Below, piece after piece: positions 1 to 9,930 of a DNA stretch of 34,239 nucleotides (its first letter is position 1; each line of letters opens with the position of its first letter). Made by a program: the position numbers and the translations under genes. Source of the DNA: Acholeplasmataceae bacterium (lineage in GTDB: Bacteria; Bacillota_I; Bacilli_A; ML615J-28; CAG-313). The DNA is taken from positions 1 through 34,239 of the forward strand of contig DUPC01000060.1 in assembly GCA_012838545.1 (NCBI GenBank), written 5' to 3'. The notes under the pieces are model-generated. The model was not told the origin of the DNA. It was given only the letters and a program-made list of their open reading frames with translations, and made no database searches.

Positions 1-105
1 CCAAAAATAACTTAACGCAATGAGGGAAAATGATATTTGTTTTCCCTTTTCTTTTTTTATGCTATAATAGTATAGTAGGGAAAGAACCCGGAAAGGACGA
101 TAAAA

Positions 106-1605
106 ATGAAAAAGAGTTCACTTTTAATTTCCCTTTTCATTTTTGTTTTGGTTATTTACGCCGTCTTGTTGATTGTCTTTGGCGATAATGAATTGGAAGG
201 CAGTTATGCCTTAATTCTTAATGCCCTGCATGTTGTCAATATTATTACCACGATAATTATCATGTTAACCATTCTCAGTCAAAACGATAACAGCCAACGA
301 AAAGTCATTTGGCTGGCTATCATGATATTGTTGCCGATTTACGGTATTTTTATCTATTTGATTGTGGCGCGTGATTACAAAACAAAGTTTATTCAACTTG
401 ATCGTCCTAAAATAAAGGATAAAACATTCTTGTTATATGAACCGGGGGTTGACATTGATTTATCAACTCACGATATTTTTGCTTATGCCCACCGAATCAG
501 CGGAAGAACTCCTTATGAAGGTGATACCAAAACGAAAGTATTAACAAACGGAGATATGTTTTTTCCGGAACTGCTAAAACGTTTAGAAGAAGCTAAGGAT
601 TCCATTTATATGGCTTTTTATATAATTAAACGCGATTTAATTTCGCGCCAAATCATGGAAATCTTAAAGGAAAAAGCCCAAAAAGGCGTAAAAGTTTATT
701 TGATATATGATTTGGTCGGTTCAAAATGGTTTAGAGGGAAACTGGTAAAAGAACTTAAAAATGCCGGGGCCCATGTAGTGCCGTTTGAACGAATGTCACC
801 CTTGCATTTCTTTAATGCGATTAATTTTCGCTATCACCGAAAACTTACGATTGTCGACGGGAAAGTCGGTTTTATCGGCGGTTTGAACATCGGCAACGAA
901 TACAATCATAAAAGCCGTCGGTTCGGTTTTTGGCGCGATACCCATTTATTGGTGCAAGGGCGCGGCATAATCAGCCTAACCAATATCTTTATTAAAGACT
1001 GGTATTTTGCCACCGGTAAATGGTTGGAAACGGCATATCATTATGAAAAGGTAAGGGAACGGGGGAAAGTAATCGTTTTGGAATCCGGTCCGGACTATGA
1101 GGAGCCGATAATCAAGCAAGTTTATTTCAAAATGATTACCGATGCCAAAAAAAGCATCAAAATAACGACGCCTTATTTGATGTTGGAACCAGAAATGCTT
1201 TTTGCTTTGCAGACAGCGGCCGAGTCGGGGGTAAAAGTTACAATCCTAGTGCCTGGTAAACCGGATAAGTTTTGGGTCAACCAAGCAACAAAATCGTATT
1301 ATGAGGTATTGTTGCAAAAAGGGGTGGAAATTTACGAATACACCAATATTTTCGTTCATTCGAAAGTATTGATAATTGACGATAAAATCGCTTCGGTCGG
1401 TAGCGTCAATTTTGACCCGCGCAGTTTCAATATTAATTTTGAAGCTACGGTCTTAATCGAAAATAACAGTGTCAAAGATTTGGTGAAAGATTTTTCTGGG
1501 GATTTACAAAAATCCAAGCGAATTGAACTAGCCAAATGGCGCAAGCGCTCCTTAATAAACAAAATATTTCAAGGGTTTGCCAATCTTTTTACCCCCCTAT
1601 TATAA
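106..1605 (+). CDS. cls: Cardiolipin synthase (phospholipase D family)
   Basis: Two HKD motifs (HYRKLTIVDGKVGFIGGLNIGNEY; HSKVLIIDDKIASVGSVNFDPRSF) and an N-terminal pair of hydrophobic segments; full-length 499 aa ORF. Confidence 0.93.
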   Translation: MKKSSLLISLFIFVLVIYAVLLIVFGDNELEGSYALILNALHVVNIITTIIIMLTILSQNDNSQRKVIWLAIMILLPIYGIFIYLIVARDYKTKFIQLDRPKIKDKTFLLYEPGVDIDLSTHDIFAYAHRISGRTPYEGDTKTKVLTNGDMFFPELLKRLEEAKDSIYMAFYIIKRDLISRQIMEILKEKAQKGVKVYLIYDLVGSKWFRGKLVKELKNAGAHVVPFERMSPLHFFNAINFRYHRKLTIVDGKVGFIGGLNIGNEYNHKSRRFGFWRDTHLLVQGRGIISLTNIFIKDWYFATGKWLETAYHYEKVRERGKVIVLESGPDYEEPIIKQVYFKMITDAKKSIKITTPYLMLEPEMLFALQTAAESGVKVTILVPGKPDKFWVNQATKSYYEVLLQKGVEIYEYTNIFVHSKVLIIDDKIASVGSVNFDPRSFNINFEATVLIENNSVKDLVKDFSGDLQKSKRIELAKWRKRSLINKIFQGFANLFTPLL

Positions 1606-1645
1606 CGGATTATGGTATAATATTAGCATTTAGGAGGAGTTTTTC

Positions 1646-2137
1646 ATGGAAACAACTTTCGAAAAAATTCCCAGTTTTAAAATCGACCATACCAAGTTGT
1701 TGCCGGGGTTGTATGTTTCGCGAATCGATAAAGTGGGAAACGAACCGGTAACTACTTATGATATTCGTTTGGTTCGTCCCAATAAGGGTCAGGAATTTTC
1801 AACCGGTGCCATGCACGCCCTTGAGCATTTGGGAGCCTATTATTTGCGCAATCAACCGGACGTAAAAGAAAAAATCCTTTATTTTGGTCCGATGGGTTGT
1901 CGCACCGGTTTTTATTTGATTATGGTCGGTTTTTATGAACCCAAAGCATTAGTTCCTTTACTGCTTGCTACCTTCAATTATATTTTTCAATATGCGGGGG
2001 GTGTTCCCGGGGCAACCGAAACCGAGTGCGGCAATTACCGGGATATGGATTTGGAGAAAGCAAAAGAGTATGCGAAAAGGTATCTTGAAGAATTCTTACT
2101 TAATCCTCAAAACGAACAACTTGAGTATCCCCAATAA
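1646..2137 (+). CDS. luxS: S-ribosylhomocysteine lyase (LuxS)
   Basis: DHTKLLPGLYVSR start, HALEHLGAYYLRN (HxxEH metal site), FGPMGCRTGFYLI; RBS aggaggag; TATAAT at about 1617. Confidence 0.95.
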   Translation: METTFEKIPSFKIDHTKLLPGLYVSRIDKVGNEPVTTYDIRLVRPNKGQEFSTGAMHALEHLGAYYLRNQPDVKEKILYFGPMGCRTGFYLIMVGFYEPKALVPLLLATFNYIFQYAGGVPGATETECGNYRDMDLEKAKEYAKRYLEEFLLNPQNEQLEYPQ

Positions 2138-2146
2138 GAGGTTATT

Positions 2147-2857
2147 ATGCTTGGGACTATCGTAAACGCAGTAGGTATCCTAATCGGTTCCGGTCTAGGA
2201 TTAATTTTTAAAAAATACCTCAAAAAAATTGACGAAAAACTGCTACTTCAAGTTATCGGTGTTTTTGTCGCATTAATCGGTTTAACCGGTGTGTTAAAAA
2301 ACATGCTATATATCGATAAGGATGTCTTAAAAAGTCAGTATGAGTTAGTTGTGCTGGTCACATTGGTGCTGGGAACAATCCTTGGCCAATTATTGCGATT
2401 GGATAATAAAGTTAACAATTTTAGCGAAAAAATCGCCTCCAAGTGGGGAGGAAGCGCTTTTTCGGAAGGTTTAATAACCGCTTCTTTAATCTTTTGCGTG
2501 GGTGCCATGGCTATTATCGGTACCACAGAATCGGTTCTCGGCCGTCACGAAGTCTTGTTTTTAAAAGCGGTGATTGACGGCGTGACTGCGTTTATTTTAA
2601 CAATTACTATTGGTTTTGGGGTAATTTTTGCCTCAATAAGCGTTTTGGTTTATCAAGGGATGATTGCGGGGTTATGTTTGGTGGCTTACGATTATTTAAT
2701 CGATCCATCTTTTTATCAACCATTTGCCATTTTAGGCTATATCATGGTAATTTGTATCGGTTGGAACTTTTTGGCGAACAATAAGATAAAAATCGTCAAT
2801 ATGCTTCCGGCATTCTTACTCTCAATCATTTATTATGCTCTGGTCAGCATATTCTAG
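2147..2857 (+). CDS. DUF554 family membrane protein (YdfK/YqgA-like)
   Basis: MLGTIVNAVGILIGSGLGLIFKK start, GAMAIIGTTESVLGRHEVLFLKAVIDGVTAFIL; multi-pass hydrophobic profile. Confidence 0.85.
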   Translation: MLGTIVNAVGILIGSGLGLIFKKYLKKIDEKLLLQVIGVFVALIGLTGVLKNMLYIDKDVLKSQYELVVLVTLVLGTILGQLLRLDNKVNNFSEKIASKWGGSAFSEGLITASLIFCVGAMAIIGTTESVLGRHEVLFLKAVIDGVTAFILTITIGFGVIFASISVLVYQGMIAGLCLVAYDYLIDPSFYQPFAILGYIMVICIGWNFLANNKIKIVNMLPAFLLSIIYYALVSIF

Positions 2858-2868
2858 AAGTGGTCGTT

Positions 2869-3588
2869 ATGGAACAAACAAATAAGAAAAAAATATGGCA
2901 AGCCAGCATTTCCGGTATTTTCATTGTCATCTTGGTAATCTTGATGGTTTATGGGACCATAAAGCTGTGGCCTTATGTTAAGCAATTGGAAAACACTCAA
3001 AAACAGATAGAATTTCGCGCTTGGATTAAGTCTTTTCGTTGGTGGGGGCTTTTGATTATGATTGGCATTCAAGTATTGCAAGTTGTAGTCGCCTTTTTGC
3101 CTGGGGAAGTAATCGAAGTGGTTATGGGCATGATGTATGGAGTCATCGGCGGAATTGTTGTTTGTTGGATAGGTCTTGCGATAGCCACGACTATAATCTT
3201 TTATTTAGTCCGTTTGCTGGGGAAACCAATCGTCAAATTATTTGTCAGCGAGAAGAATGCGGAAAGGTTTAAATTTATTAAAAGCGCTCAACAAGCGGAA
3301 GCCTTATTCCTTTTTGCCTTTTTACTGCCGGGAACGCCAAAAGATGTTTTGATTTATTTAGGTCCTGCCACATCGGTTAAACTCCATCGCTTTTTGATAA
3401 TTTCTTTAGTCGGCAGGATTCCTTCGCTGCTCTTATCTACCTTGATTGGCCACCACTTAATAAGCGGCGAATTTTCCCATTCACTTACTTATACGATAAT
3501 TACGATAGTGCTTGCGGTAGTGGGAATCTTATTCTACCGACGGATTATCACCTTTTTGGAAACGAAAATTTTAAGGAAAAAAACGTAA
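2869..3588 (+). CDS. TVP38/TMEM64 (VTT domain) family membrane protein
   Basis: QVLQVVVAFLPGEVIEVVMGMMYG and FLLPGTPKDVLIYLGP motifs. GTG at 2860 is an alternative start. Confidence 0.85.
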   Translation: MEQTNKKKIWQASISGIFIVILVILMVYGTIKLWPYVKQLENTQKQIEFRAWIKSFRWWGLLIMIGIQVLQVVVAFLPGEVIEVVMGMMYGVIGGIVVCWIGLAIATTIIFYLVRLLGKPIVKLFVSEKNAERFKFIKSAQQAEALFLFAFLLPGTPKDVLIYLGPATSVKLHRFLIISLVGRIPSLLLSTLIGHHLISGEFSHSLTYTIITIVLAVVGILFYRRIITFLETKILRKKT

Positions 3589-3621
3589 GCGGAACCTATC
3601 AAGCTGAAAGGATGAATTTTG

Positions 3622-4791
3622 ATGTTAAACTTTGATTTTTATTCGCCCACCAAAATCTTTTTTGGTAGAGAAAGAGAAAACGAAATCGGCCCGATTATCA
3701 AACAATACGGATTTAAAAAAATTTTGCTTCATTACGGACAAACTTCAATAAAGAAAACGGGTTTGTACGACCGAATTGTTGCCTCCCTTAAGGAACAGGA
3801 AATTTCCTTTGTGGAACTTGGCGGGGTCGAACCTAATCCTAAAGTTGATTTAGTGAGGAAAGCCATTCAGCTCGCCAAAGCCGAACAAGTGGATTTGATT
3901 TTGGCGGTGGGAGGTGGATCGGTAATCGATTCCGGTAAGGCCACTGCCGTAGGGGCTTGTACGGAAGAAGATATTTGGCGCTTCAGCATGCATGAACTCT
4001 CTCCCCAAAAAGCCCTTCCTGTAGGTGTGATATTAACAATCAGTGCAGCGGGAAGCGAACTAAGCAATTCCTGTGTGCTTACCAATTCGGAAAACTGGTT
4101 GAAACGCGGTTTTAACAGCGATTTAATACGTCCGCTTTTTGCCATAATGAATCCAGAATTAACTTTTACGGTTTCGAAATACCAAACCGGTTGCGGTATC
4201 GTAGATATCATGATGCACACTTTGGAACGCTATTTTACCGATAGTAAGGATGTGGAACTGTCCAGCTATTTGGCAGAAGGGCTATTAAAAGCGGTAATCG
4301 AAGCGGGCAAAAAAACAATTGAAAATCCCCACGACTATGAAGCCCGAGCTACCTTGATGCTTGCCAGCAGCTTTTCGCATAACGGTTTAACGGGATTGGG
4401 CGGAAAACTCTACTTTACCGTTCATCGTTTGGAACATGAAGTAAGCGGTATGTTTGACCGGGTTGCCCATGGAGCAGGGCTAGCGGTATTGTTCCCTGCC
4501 TGGGCCAAATATGTTTATAAGCAATTCATCGGCCGTTTTGCCCGTTTTGCTTATCAAGTTATGGATGTCAGTAAAGATATCAAGGCGGAAGATGCCGCGC
4601 TCGAAGGCATCATTCGCTTAGAAAAATATTTTCAATCGCTGGGAATGCCGGTAAGGCTCAAAGAATTGGACATTGATGAAACCAGTTTTGAACAGATGGC
4701 TGAAAAAGCCTTGGGCAAAAACGAAACCTTAAACGGAATTATTCCTTTAAATAAAAAACAAATTATAGAAATTTTTGAAATTGCAAAATAG
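3622..4791 (+). CDS. Iron-containing alcohol dehydrogenase (BdhA/YugJ-like)
   Basis: FDFYSPTKIFFGRE start; GGGSVIDSGKATA; HxxxH-type metal region RLEHEVSGMFDRVAHGAGLAVLFPAW. ATG 3622 preferred over TTG 3619. Confidence 0.93.
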   Translation: MLNFDFYSPTKIFFGRERENEIGPIIKQYGFKKILLHYGQTSIKKTGLYDRIVASLKEQEISFVELGGVEPNPKVDLVRKAIQLAKAEQVDLILAVGGGSVIDSGKATAVGACTEEDIWRFSMHELSPQKALPVGVILTISAAGSELSNSCVLTNSENWLKRGFNSDLIRPLFAIMNPELTFTVSKYQTGCGIVDIMMHTLERYFTDSKDVELSSYLAEGLLKAVIEAGKKTIENPHDYEARATLMLASSFSHNGLTGLGGKLYFTVHRLEHEVSGMFDRVAHGAGLAVLFPAWAKYVYKQFIGRFARFAYQVMDVSKDIKAEDAALEGIIRLEKYFQSLGMPVRLKELDIDETSFEQMAEKALGKNETLNGIIPLNKKQIIEIFEIAK

Positions 4792-4808
4792 AAATTGAGG
4801 ATGAAAAA

Positions 4809-5564
4809 ATGACTATCAAACCCTTATTAGTTGGACAATTTGAAATCCGTTTATTAGATAAAACGAACCCAAAGGAACTCGAAGATGTCCAACGTATGCG
4901 CTATCAAGAAATCGTACTCGAGTATAATCAAGAAAATTTAAACGAAATGGGAACCGATTACAGTCCGTATGACCAATATTGCGACCACATAATCGCAATC
5001 GATTCCAAGACGCAGGAAATTGTCGGAACTTACCGGGTGATGCAAAAACATCATGTTGAACCTCTTGGGGGATTTTTAACGGAAGCAGAATACGACATCA
5101 CGTCTTTAAAAAATTCCCCTTATCAAATTTTGGAATTGGGACGGGCGGTGGTAAAAAAAGAATACCGTGGAAGCATCGTTTTAAAATTAATTTGGAAGTT
5201 TCTGTTTCAGTATGTGGAAGAATATCAAATACGTTTCTTATTTGGAACCGCCAGTTTCTACGGAACAGATCCTTTTGCTTATCGATATGGTCTATCCTTA
5301 CTTTATCACAACTATTTAATCGATAACGAATATTGCCCGAAAGCCATCGGCGAAAGCTCGGGATCGATGAATATGGTGGAATTAGAAGAACTCGACTCTC
5401 AAAAAGCCATGGATGAAATTCCCTCTTTAATTAAAGGGTATTTGGCAATGGGAGCAAAAGTCGGGGACGGTTATTTTGTGGACTTTCCGTTTAAGTCAGT
5501 TGATGTATTTATTTTATTGGATTTATTTAATTTTAATGAAGCATATGTAAGACGGTTATTTTAG
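4809..5564 (+). CDS. GNAT-fold N-acyltransferase related to OlsB (ornithine N-acyltransferase / hemolysin-type acyltransferase)
   Basis: VQRMRYQEIV...DYSPYDQYCDHIIAID...VGTYRVM...GGFLTEAEYDI...ILELGRAVVKKEYR...LFGTASFYGTDP follows the OlsB-like family block order. Confidence 0.7.
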   Translation: MTIKPLLVGQFEIRLLDKTNPKELEDVQRMRYQEIVLEYNQENLNEMGTDYSPYDQYCDHIIAIDSKTQEIVGTYRVMQKHHVEPLGGFLTEAEYDITSLKNSPYQILELGRAVVKKEYRGSIVLKLIWKFLFQYVEEYQIRFLFGTASFYGTDPFAYRYGLSLLYHNYLIDNEYCPKAIGESSGSMNMVELEELDSQKAMDEIPSLIKGYLAMGAKVGDGYFVDFPFKSVDVFILLDLFNFNEAYVRRLF

Positions 5565-5602
5565 TAGTGGAAAAAAAATTATGATAAATTGGAGGGAAAA
5601 AG

Positions 5603-6121
5603 ATGAAGAAAAAAGCTCGTTCATTTTGGCAAGAGTTTAAAACCTTTATTATGAGAGGAAGCATTATTGACCTTTCTGTTGGTATCATTGTTGGCGGTGC
5701 CTTCACATCAATTGTCAAATCGTTAACCAATGATATTTTAATGCCTTTAATCGGAGCTTTAATCGGGGGAGCAGATTTCTCGGGATTAAGGTTCCGTTTA
5801 TGGAATTCCAAAGAAGTAGTTGAAAACGGCGTAAAGGTGCTTGATGAATATGGTCAACCACTCCTTACTTCTGCCATTTACTACGGTCGCTTTATTCAAG
5901 CGGTTATTGATTTCCTCATTATCGCTTTAGTTATCTTTGTTTTAATCAAAATCATCAATACTTTGCATCGCAAAGTTGAGGAAATGCGTAAGAAAGAAGA
6001 AGCAGAACAAAAGGAAGCCCAAGTCGAAGAACAAAAGGCACAACCGACTCCCGAAGATATTATGTTGTTACGGGAAATCCGCGATTTATTAAAAGAAGAG
6101 AGAGAAACAACGAATTCTTAA
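5603..6121 (+). CDS. mscL: Large-conductance mechanosensitive channel
   Basis: FKTFIMRGSIIDLSVGIIVGGAFTSIVKSLTNDILMPLIGALIGG; second TM FIQAVIDFLIIALVIFVLIK; acidic/basic C-terminal helix. Confidence 0.95.
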   Translation: MKKKARSFWQEFKTFIMRGSIIDLSVGIIVGGAFTSIVKSLTNDILMPLIGALIGGADFSGLRFRLWNSKEVVENGVKVLDEYGQPLLTSAIYYGRFIQAVIDFLIIALVIFVLIKIINTLHRKVEEMRKKEEAEQKEAQVEEQKAQPTPEDIMLLREIRDLLKEERETTNS

Positions 6122-6214
6122 ACCCAAAAGTAACACTATTTTGTCGATAAGCAAAATTGGTTCTTGAAAGCATTTTGTGGATTTGTGTTTTGTGGTCAGT
6201 TTTCAGTTAAATAG

Positions 6215-6243
6215 AAAAGGCTGTCTTCTCGGCAGCCTTTTTT
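6215..6243 (+). terminator. Intrinsic terminator downstream of mscL
   Basis: AAAAGGCTG-tcttctcgg-CAGCCTTTT followed by T-run. Confidence 0.85.
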
Positions 6244-6314
6244 CGTTATGAATGTAACATCTTTCCCCTTATTGTATAATGTATTTCCGTATATCATTTT
6301 ACGAAAGAGGAAAA

Positions 6315-7045
6315 ATGTTACAAAAAGATTATAACCTAAATTTTTTTTGATTAACAAGATAAAGGTCTAGTAATTGAAGCAGTAAACACCAGAGAAAAAT
6401 AACACAAGTAAAATAGTGGAAATTCATGTTATTAAACAAAGCGAAAACTCAAAACAAGCGTGTATTGGATGTAAATCAAATAATATTGTTACACATGGAT
6501 ATGATACTCGAAGGATTAAGGATCTAACAATAGCAGGTTTTAATTCTTACCTATTATACAAACCAAGACGTTTTAAATGTAAAGAGTGTAGTAAAACATT
6601 TAATGAAGATAATGACATTGCTGCTAAAAACAGTATTGTTTCGTATTAAACCAAAAATGTTATTCGCCCTGAGAGCAGTAAGAAACAATCCTCAATTGAT
6701 GTAGCTGAGCGAACAAATGCTAGTCACACTACAGTAATAAAGAACTATTAAATAGTATCACAATGGAACGCTCACCACTTACAAAGATTATATGTATTGA
6801 TGAATTTAAGGCCTCAACCTTTAACGGAAAAATTTGCTCTTATAATAGCCAATCCAATTACTGGTATTATTCTTGATATCCTTCCTTCAAAAAGACAGGA
6901 CTATTTTTACTATTATTTCCAACAAATATTTGATTCTTTGCGTTTATCAGTTAAATTTATCGTTACAGATTTATTCGAATCATATTGGACGATTGTGAGA
7001 AATCAATTTTGGAAAAGTATTCATATCGTGAATCGCTTTCATTGA
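6315..7045 (+). pseudogene. Decayed ISL3-family-type transposase
   Basis: N-terminal zinc ribbon ACIGCKSNNIVTHGYDTRRIKDL...RRFKCKECSKTF (ORF 6416-6649), a residual KIICIDEF-like DDE start at about 6784-6810, and TGIILDILPSKRQDYFYYYFQQIF...VKFIVTDLFESYW (ORF 6797-7045), in different frames with stops between. Confidence 0.75.
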
Positions 7046-7223
7046 ATTAGGTTAACATCGACTGAGGTCTCAAATTTACGAATTAGGACTTTGAATTATT
7101 ACAAAAAACCATGAAATATCTAAAGAATCTAAATTCATCCATTTTTAGGAAATAATCAAAAGATAACTACAATGAATATATCACAAGATAATCACAACGA
7201 TAAAAATGGTGTTTTTGTTTTGT

Positions 7224-7252
7224 TTGAAAAAAACGGCTATTTTTAGTATAAT
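7224..7252 (+). promoter_or_regulatory. Sigma-A-type promoter for glpK
   Basis: TTGAAA (7224-7229), 17 nt spacer, TATAAT (7247-7252). Confidence 0.75.
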
Positions 7253-7275
7253 AATACCAGAAAAGAGGAAATGCG

Positions 7276-8775
7276 ATGAAAGAGACATTCATTTTAGCAA
7301 TCGATCAAGGAACCACGAGTACCAGATCAATTATATTTAATCGCAAAAGCCAAATAGTCTCCAGTTCTCAAATGGAAATTTCCCAGATTTGTCCCCAAAA
7401 CGGTTGGGTAGAACAAAACCCCGAAGAAATCTTTGAAACTGTTATTCAGACAATCAAAGAAGCTTTAAACCAAGCGCATCTAGGTATTGATTCCATCGAA
7501 GCACTCGGAATCACCAACCAAAGGGAAACAACAATACTTTGGGATAAAATAAGCGGAAAGCCGCTTTATCGCGCCATTGTGTGGCAATCACGGCAATCAA
7601 CTGCCATTTGCGAAACGTGGATCAACAAAGGTTATCAAAAAAAGGTTCACCAGAAGACCGGTTTGATGATTAACCCATACTTTTCCGCCAGCAAAATCCG
7701 CTGGATTTTGGACCATGTTCCGGGAAGTTATCAAAAAGCTTTAAAAGGGGAAGTCCTTTTTGGCACGGTCGAAACCTATTTGCTTTGGCGCTTAACCAAA
7801 GGAAAGCATCACGTAACCGATTATTCCAATGCTTCCCGCACAATGGTTTTTAATATCAATACCCTGAAATGGGATGAGGAGTTATTGGCTTTATTTGATT
7901 TGCCTATTAGTCTTTTCCCCAAAGTTGTTGATAGTTCTGGTGTTATAGGAATAGCTGAAGGGTTACAAGAGTACTTTCCGAGGGCTGCAGTGAAGATTGC
8001 TTCGCTTAGCGGTGATCAACAAGCAGCTTTGTTTGGTCAATGTTGTCTTGACAAAGGTGCCATCAAAAGCACCTACGGCACGGGCTGTTTCATCTTAATG
8101 AATACCAAGGAGATGCCGATTTTTTCGCAAGCCGGCTTATTGACCACAATCGCTTGGGGTATCAAGGGGAAGATCGAATATGCCTTGGAAGGTTCCGTGT
8201 TTGTTGCGGGGGCGGCCATCCAGTGGTTAAGAGATGGATTAAAGTTTTTCCAAAAGTCGAGCGATTGCGAAGAATATTTGCAGAAAAACCCCGATAGCAG
8301 CGGTGTCTATATGGTTCCGGCTTTTGTGGGACTGGGAACCCCTTATTGGGATAATGATGCCAGGGGAGCGATATTCGGTTTAACCAGAGCTACCACCAAG
8401 GAAAATATGATAGCGGCGGTGATTGAAGGAATTGCCTATCAAGCCAAAGACGTCATGGACGTTATGAAAAAAGAAGCCGGTTTCGACATCCAATATTTGG
8501 GGGTTGACGGCGGAGCCAGCGTTAATAATTTTTTAATGCAATTTCAAGCCGATTTATTGAACGTAAAATTGGTGCGTCCGCGCTGTATGGAAACAACCGC
8601 GCTCGGAGCTTTCTATCTGGCTGCTTTAGCAATCGGTTGGTTTAAATCCACGGAAGAAATCAAAAAATATCACCAAGTGGATCGATTATTTCTAAGCCAG
8701 ATGTCGGAACCCGAAAGAGAAAAACGCCTTCAAGGATGGCAAAAAGCCATTCAGGCGACGCTTACTTTTAAATAA
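7276..8775 (+). CDS. glpK: Glycerol kinase
   Basis: FILAIDQGTTSTRSIIFN, LGITNQRETTILWD, GDQQAALFGQ, STYGTGCFILMNT, LGVDGGASVNNFLMQFQADLL. Confidence 0.97.
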   Translation: MKETFILAIDQGTTSTRSIIFNRKSQIVSSSQMEISQICPQNGWVEQNPEEIFETVIQTIKEALNQAHLGIDSIEALGITNQRETTILWDKISGKPLYRAIVWQSRQSTAICETWINKGYQKKVHQKTGLMINPYFSASKIRWILDHVPGSYQKALKGEVLFGTVETYLLWRLTKGKHHVTDYSNASRTMVFNINTLKWDEELLALFDLPISLFPKVVDSSGVIGIAEGLQEYFPRAAVKIASLSGDQQAALFGQCCLDKGAIKSTYGTGCFILMNTKEMPIFSQAGLLTTIAWGIKGKIEYALEGSVFVAGAAIQWLRDGLKFFQKSSDCEEYLQKNPDSSGVYMVPAFVGLGTPYWDNDARGAIFGLTRATTKENMIAAVIEGIAYQAKDVMDVMKKEAGFDIQYLGVDGGASVNNFLMQFQADLLNVKLVRPRCMETTALGAFYLAALAIGWFKSTEEIKKYHQVDRLFLSQMSEPEREKRLQGWQKAIQATLTFK

Positions 8776-8859
8776 AATTATTATATTAAAAGTAGAAAAT
8801 TCCTAAAAAGAGTATAATAAGAGAGATATGAATAATAAATTACATTTAGGAGGTTAATA

Positions 8860-9918
8860 ATGGGATTATTTAAAGCTTTAAAACGCCAATTATTAAAAGT
8901 TATTGAATGGAAAGATGATTCTACCGATACCATCGTTTATCGTTATCCGATGGACGATCGGGCAGAAATAATGAATGGTTGCCAATTAATCGTTGGTCCT
9001 GCTCAAAGCGCTATTTTGGTAAAAGAAGGGCAAATTGCCGATATCTATGGGCCAGGCCTACACAGATTGGAAACCAAAAACATGCCGATCTTAACAAGTC
9101 TTGCTTCATGGAAATATGGTTTTGATTCGCCATTCAAAGCTGACGTTTACTATGTCAATACCAAGCAATTCATCAACCAAACTTGGGGTACGACCAATCC
9201 GGTAATGATGCGGGATAAAGATTTTGGCATGATTCGCGTACGTGCCCACGGAAAATTCTCCTTTAGAGTAAGCGATGCGGCGGTTTTAATGCGGGAAATC
9301 TTTGGTACTAACCGCGACTACCGCACTGCCAGCTTAATCGGCCATTTCCGTTCGATCGTGGTCAGTTCGTTTGCGGACGCTTTGGGCGAGGCTAATATTC
9401 CGGCGCTTGATATTGCTGCGAAATACCGCGAACTAGCGGAAGTTTTGATTCAAACATCTAAAGACGATTTTGCGAAAATGGGTATTTCGGTGGAAGGGTT
9501 ATTCATTGAGAATGTTTCCTTGCCTCAAGAAGTCGAACAAGCCATCGACAAACGTACTTCAGTTGGTGTAATGAGCGATAAAATGCAATCGTTCATGCAA
9601 TATCAAACTGCTGAAGCAATTCGGGATGCCGCTAAAAACGAAGGCGGAGTAGCCGGTGCGGGTGTTGGGCTTGGTGCAGGTCTCGGCATGGGACAAATGT
9701 TTGCGGAAGCAATGAAAAATGTAAAAGACGAACCAAAACCAACCGAAGATACCAAAGTTTCCTGCAACAACTGCGGAAAAGCTATTCCGGCTAATGTTAA
9801 ATTTTGTCCGGAGTGCGGGGGAAAACTTCCGGAAAAAAGATTTTGCGTGAAATGTGGCAAACCGATGCCTGCAAGCGCCAATTTCTGTCCAGAGTGCGGA
9901 ACAAAAGTCGAAAACTAA
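8860..9918 (+). CDS. SPFH-domain protein with C-terminal double zinc ribbon (YdjI-like)
   Basis: KVIEWKDDSTDTIVYRYPMDDRAEIMNGCQLIVGPAQSAILVKEGQIADIYGPG...; C-terminal CNNCGKAIP..FCPECGG and CVKCGKPMP..FCPECG. Confidence 0.85.
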   Translation: MGLFKALKRQLLKVIEWKDDSTDTIVYRYPMDDRAEIMNGCQLIVGPAQSAILVKEGQIADIYGPGLHRLETKNMPILTSLASWKYGFDSPFKADVYYVNTKQFINQTWGTTNPVMMRDKDFGMIRVRAHGKFSFRVSDAAVLMREIFGTNRDYRTASLIGHFRSIVVSSFADALGEANIPALDIAAKYRELAEVLIQTSKDDFAKMGISVEGLFIENVSLPQEVEQAIDKRTSVGVMSDKMQSFMQYQTAEAIRDAAKNEGGVAGAGVGLGAGLGMGQMFAEAMKNVKDEPKPTEDTKVSCNNCGKAIPANVKFCPECGGKLPEKRFCVKCGKPMPASANFCPECGTKVEN

Positions 9919-9930
9919 AGGGATGCCAAC

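Noticed and set aside
6138-6177. ATTTTG/CAAAAT/ATTTTG alternating short arms after mscL, resembling an attenuator switch
   Set aside because: Six-bp AT-rich arms are expected by chance in this composition; the real terminator lies just downstream at 6215.
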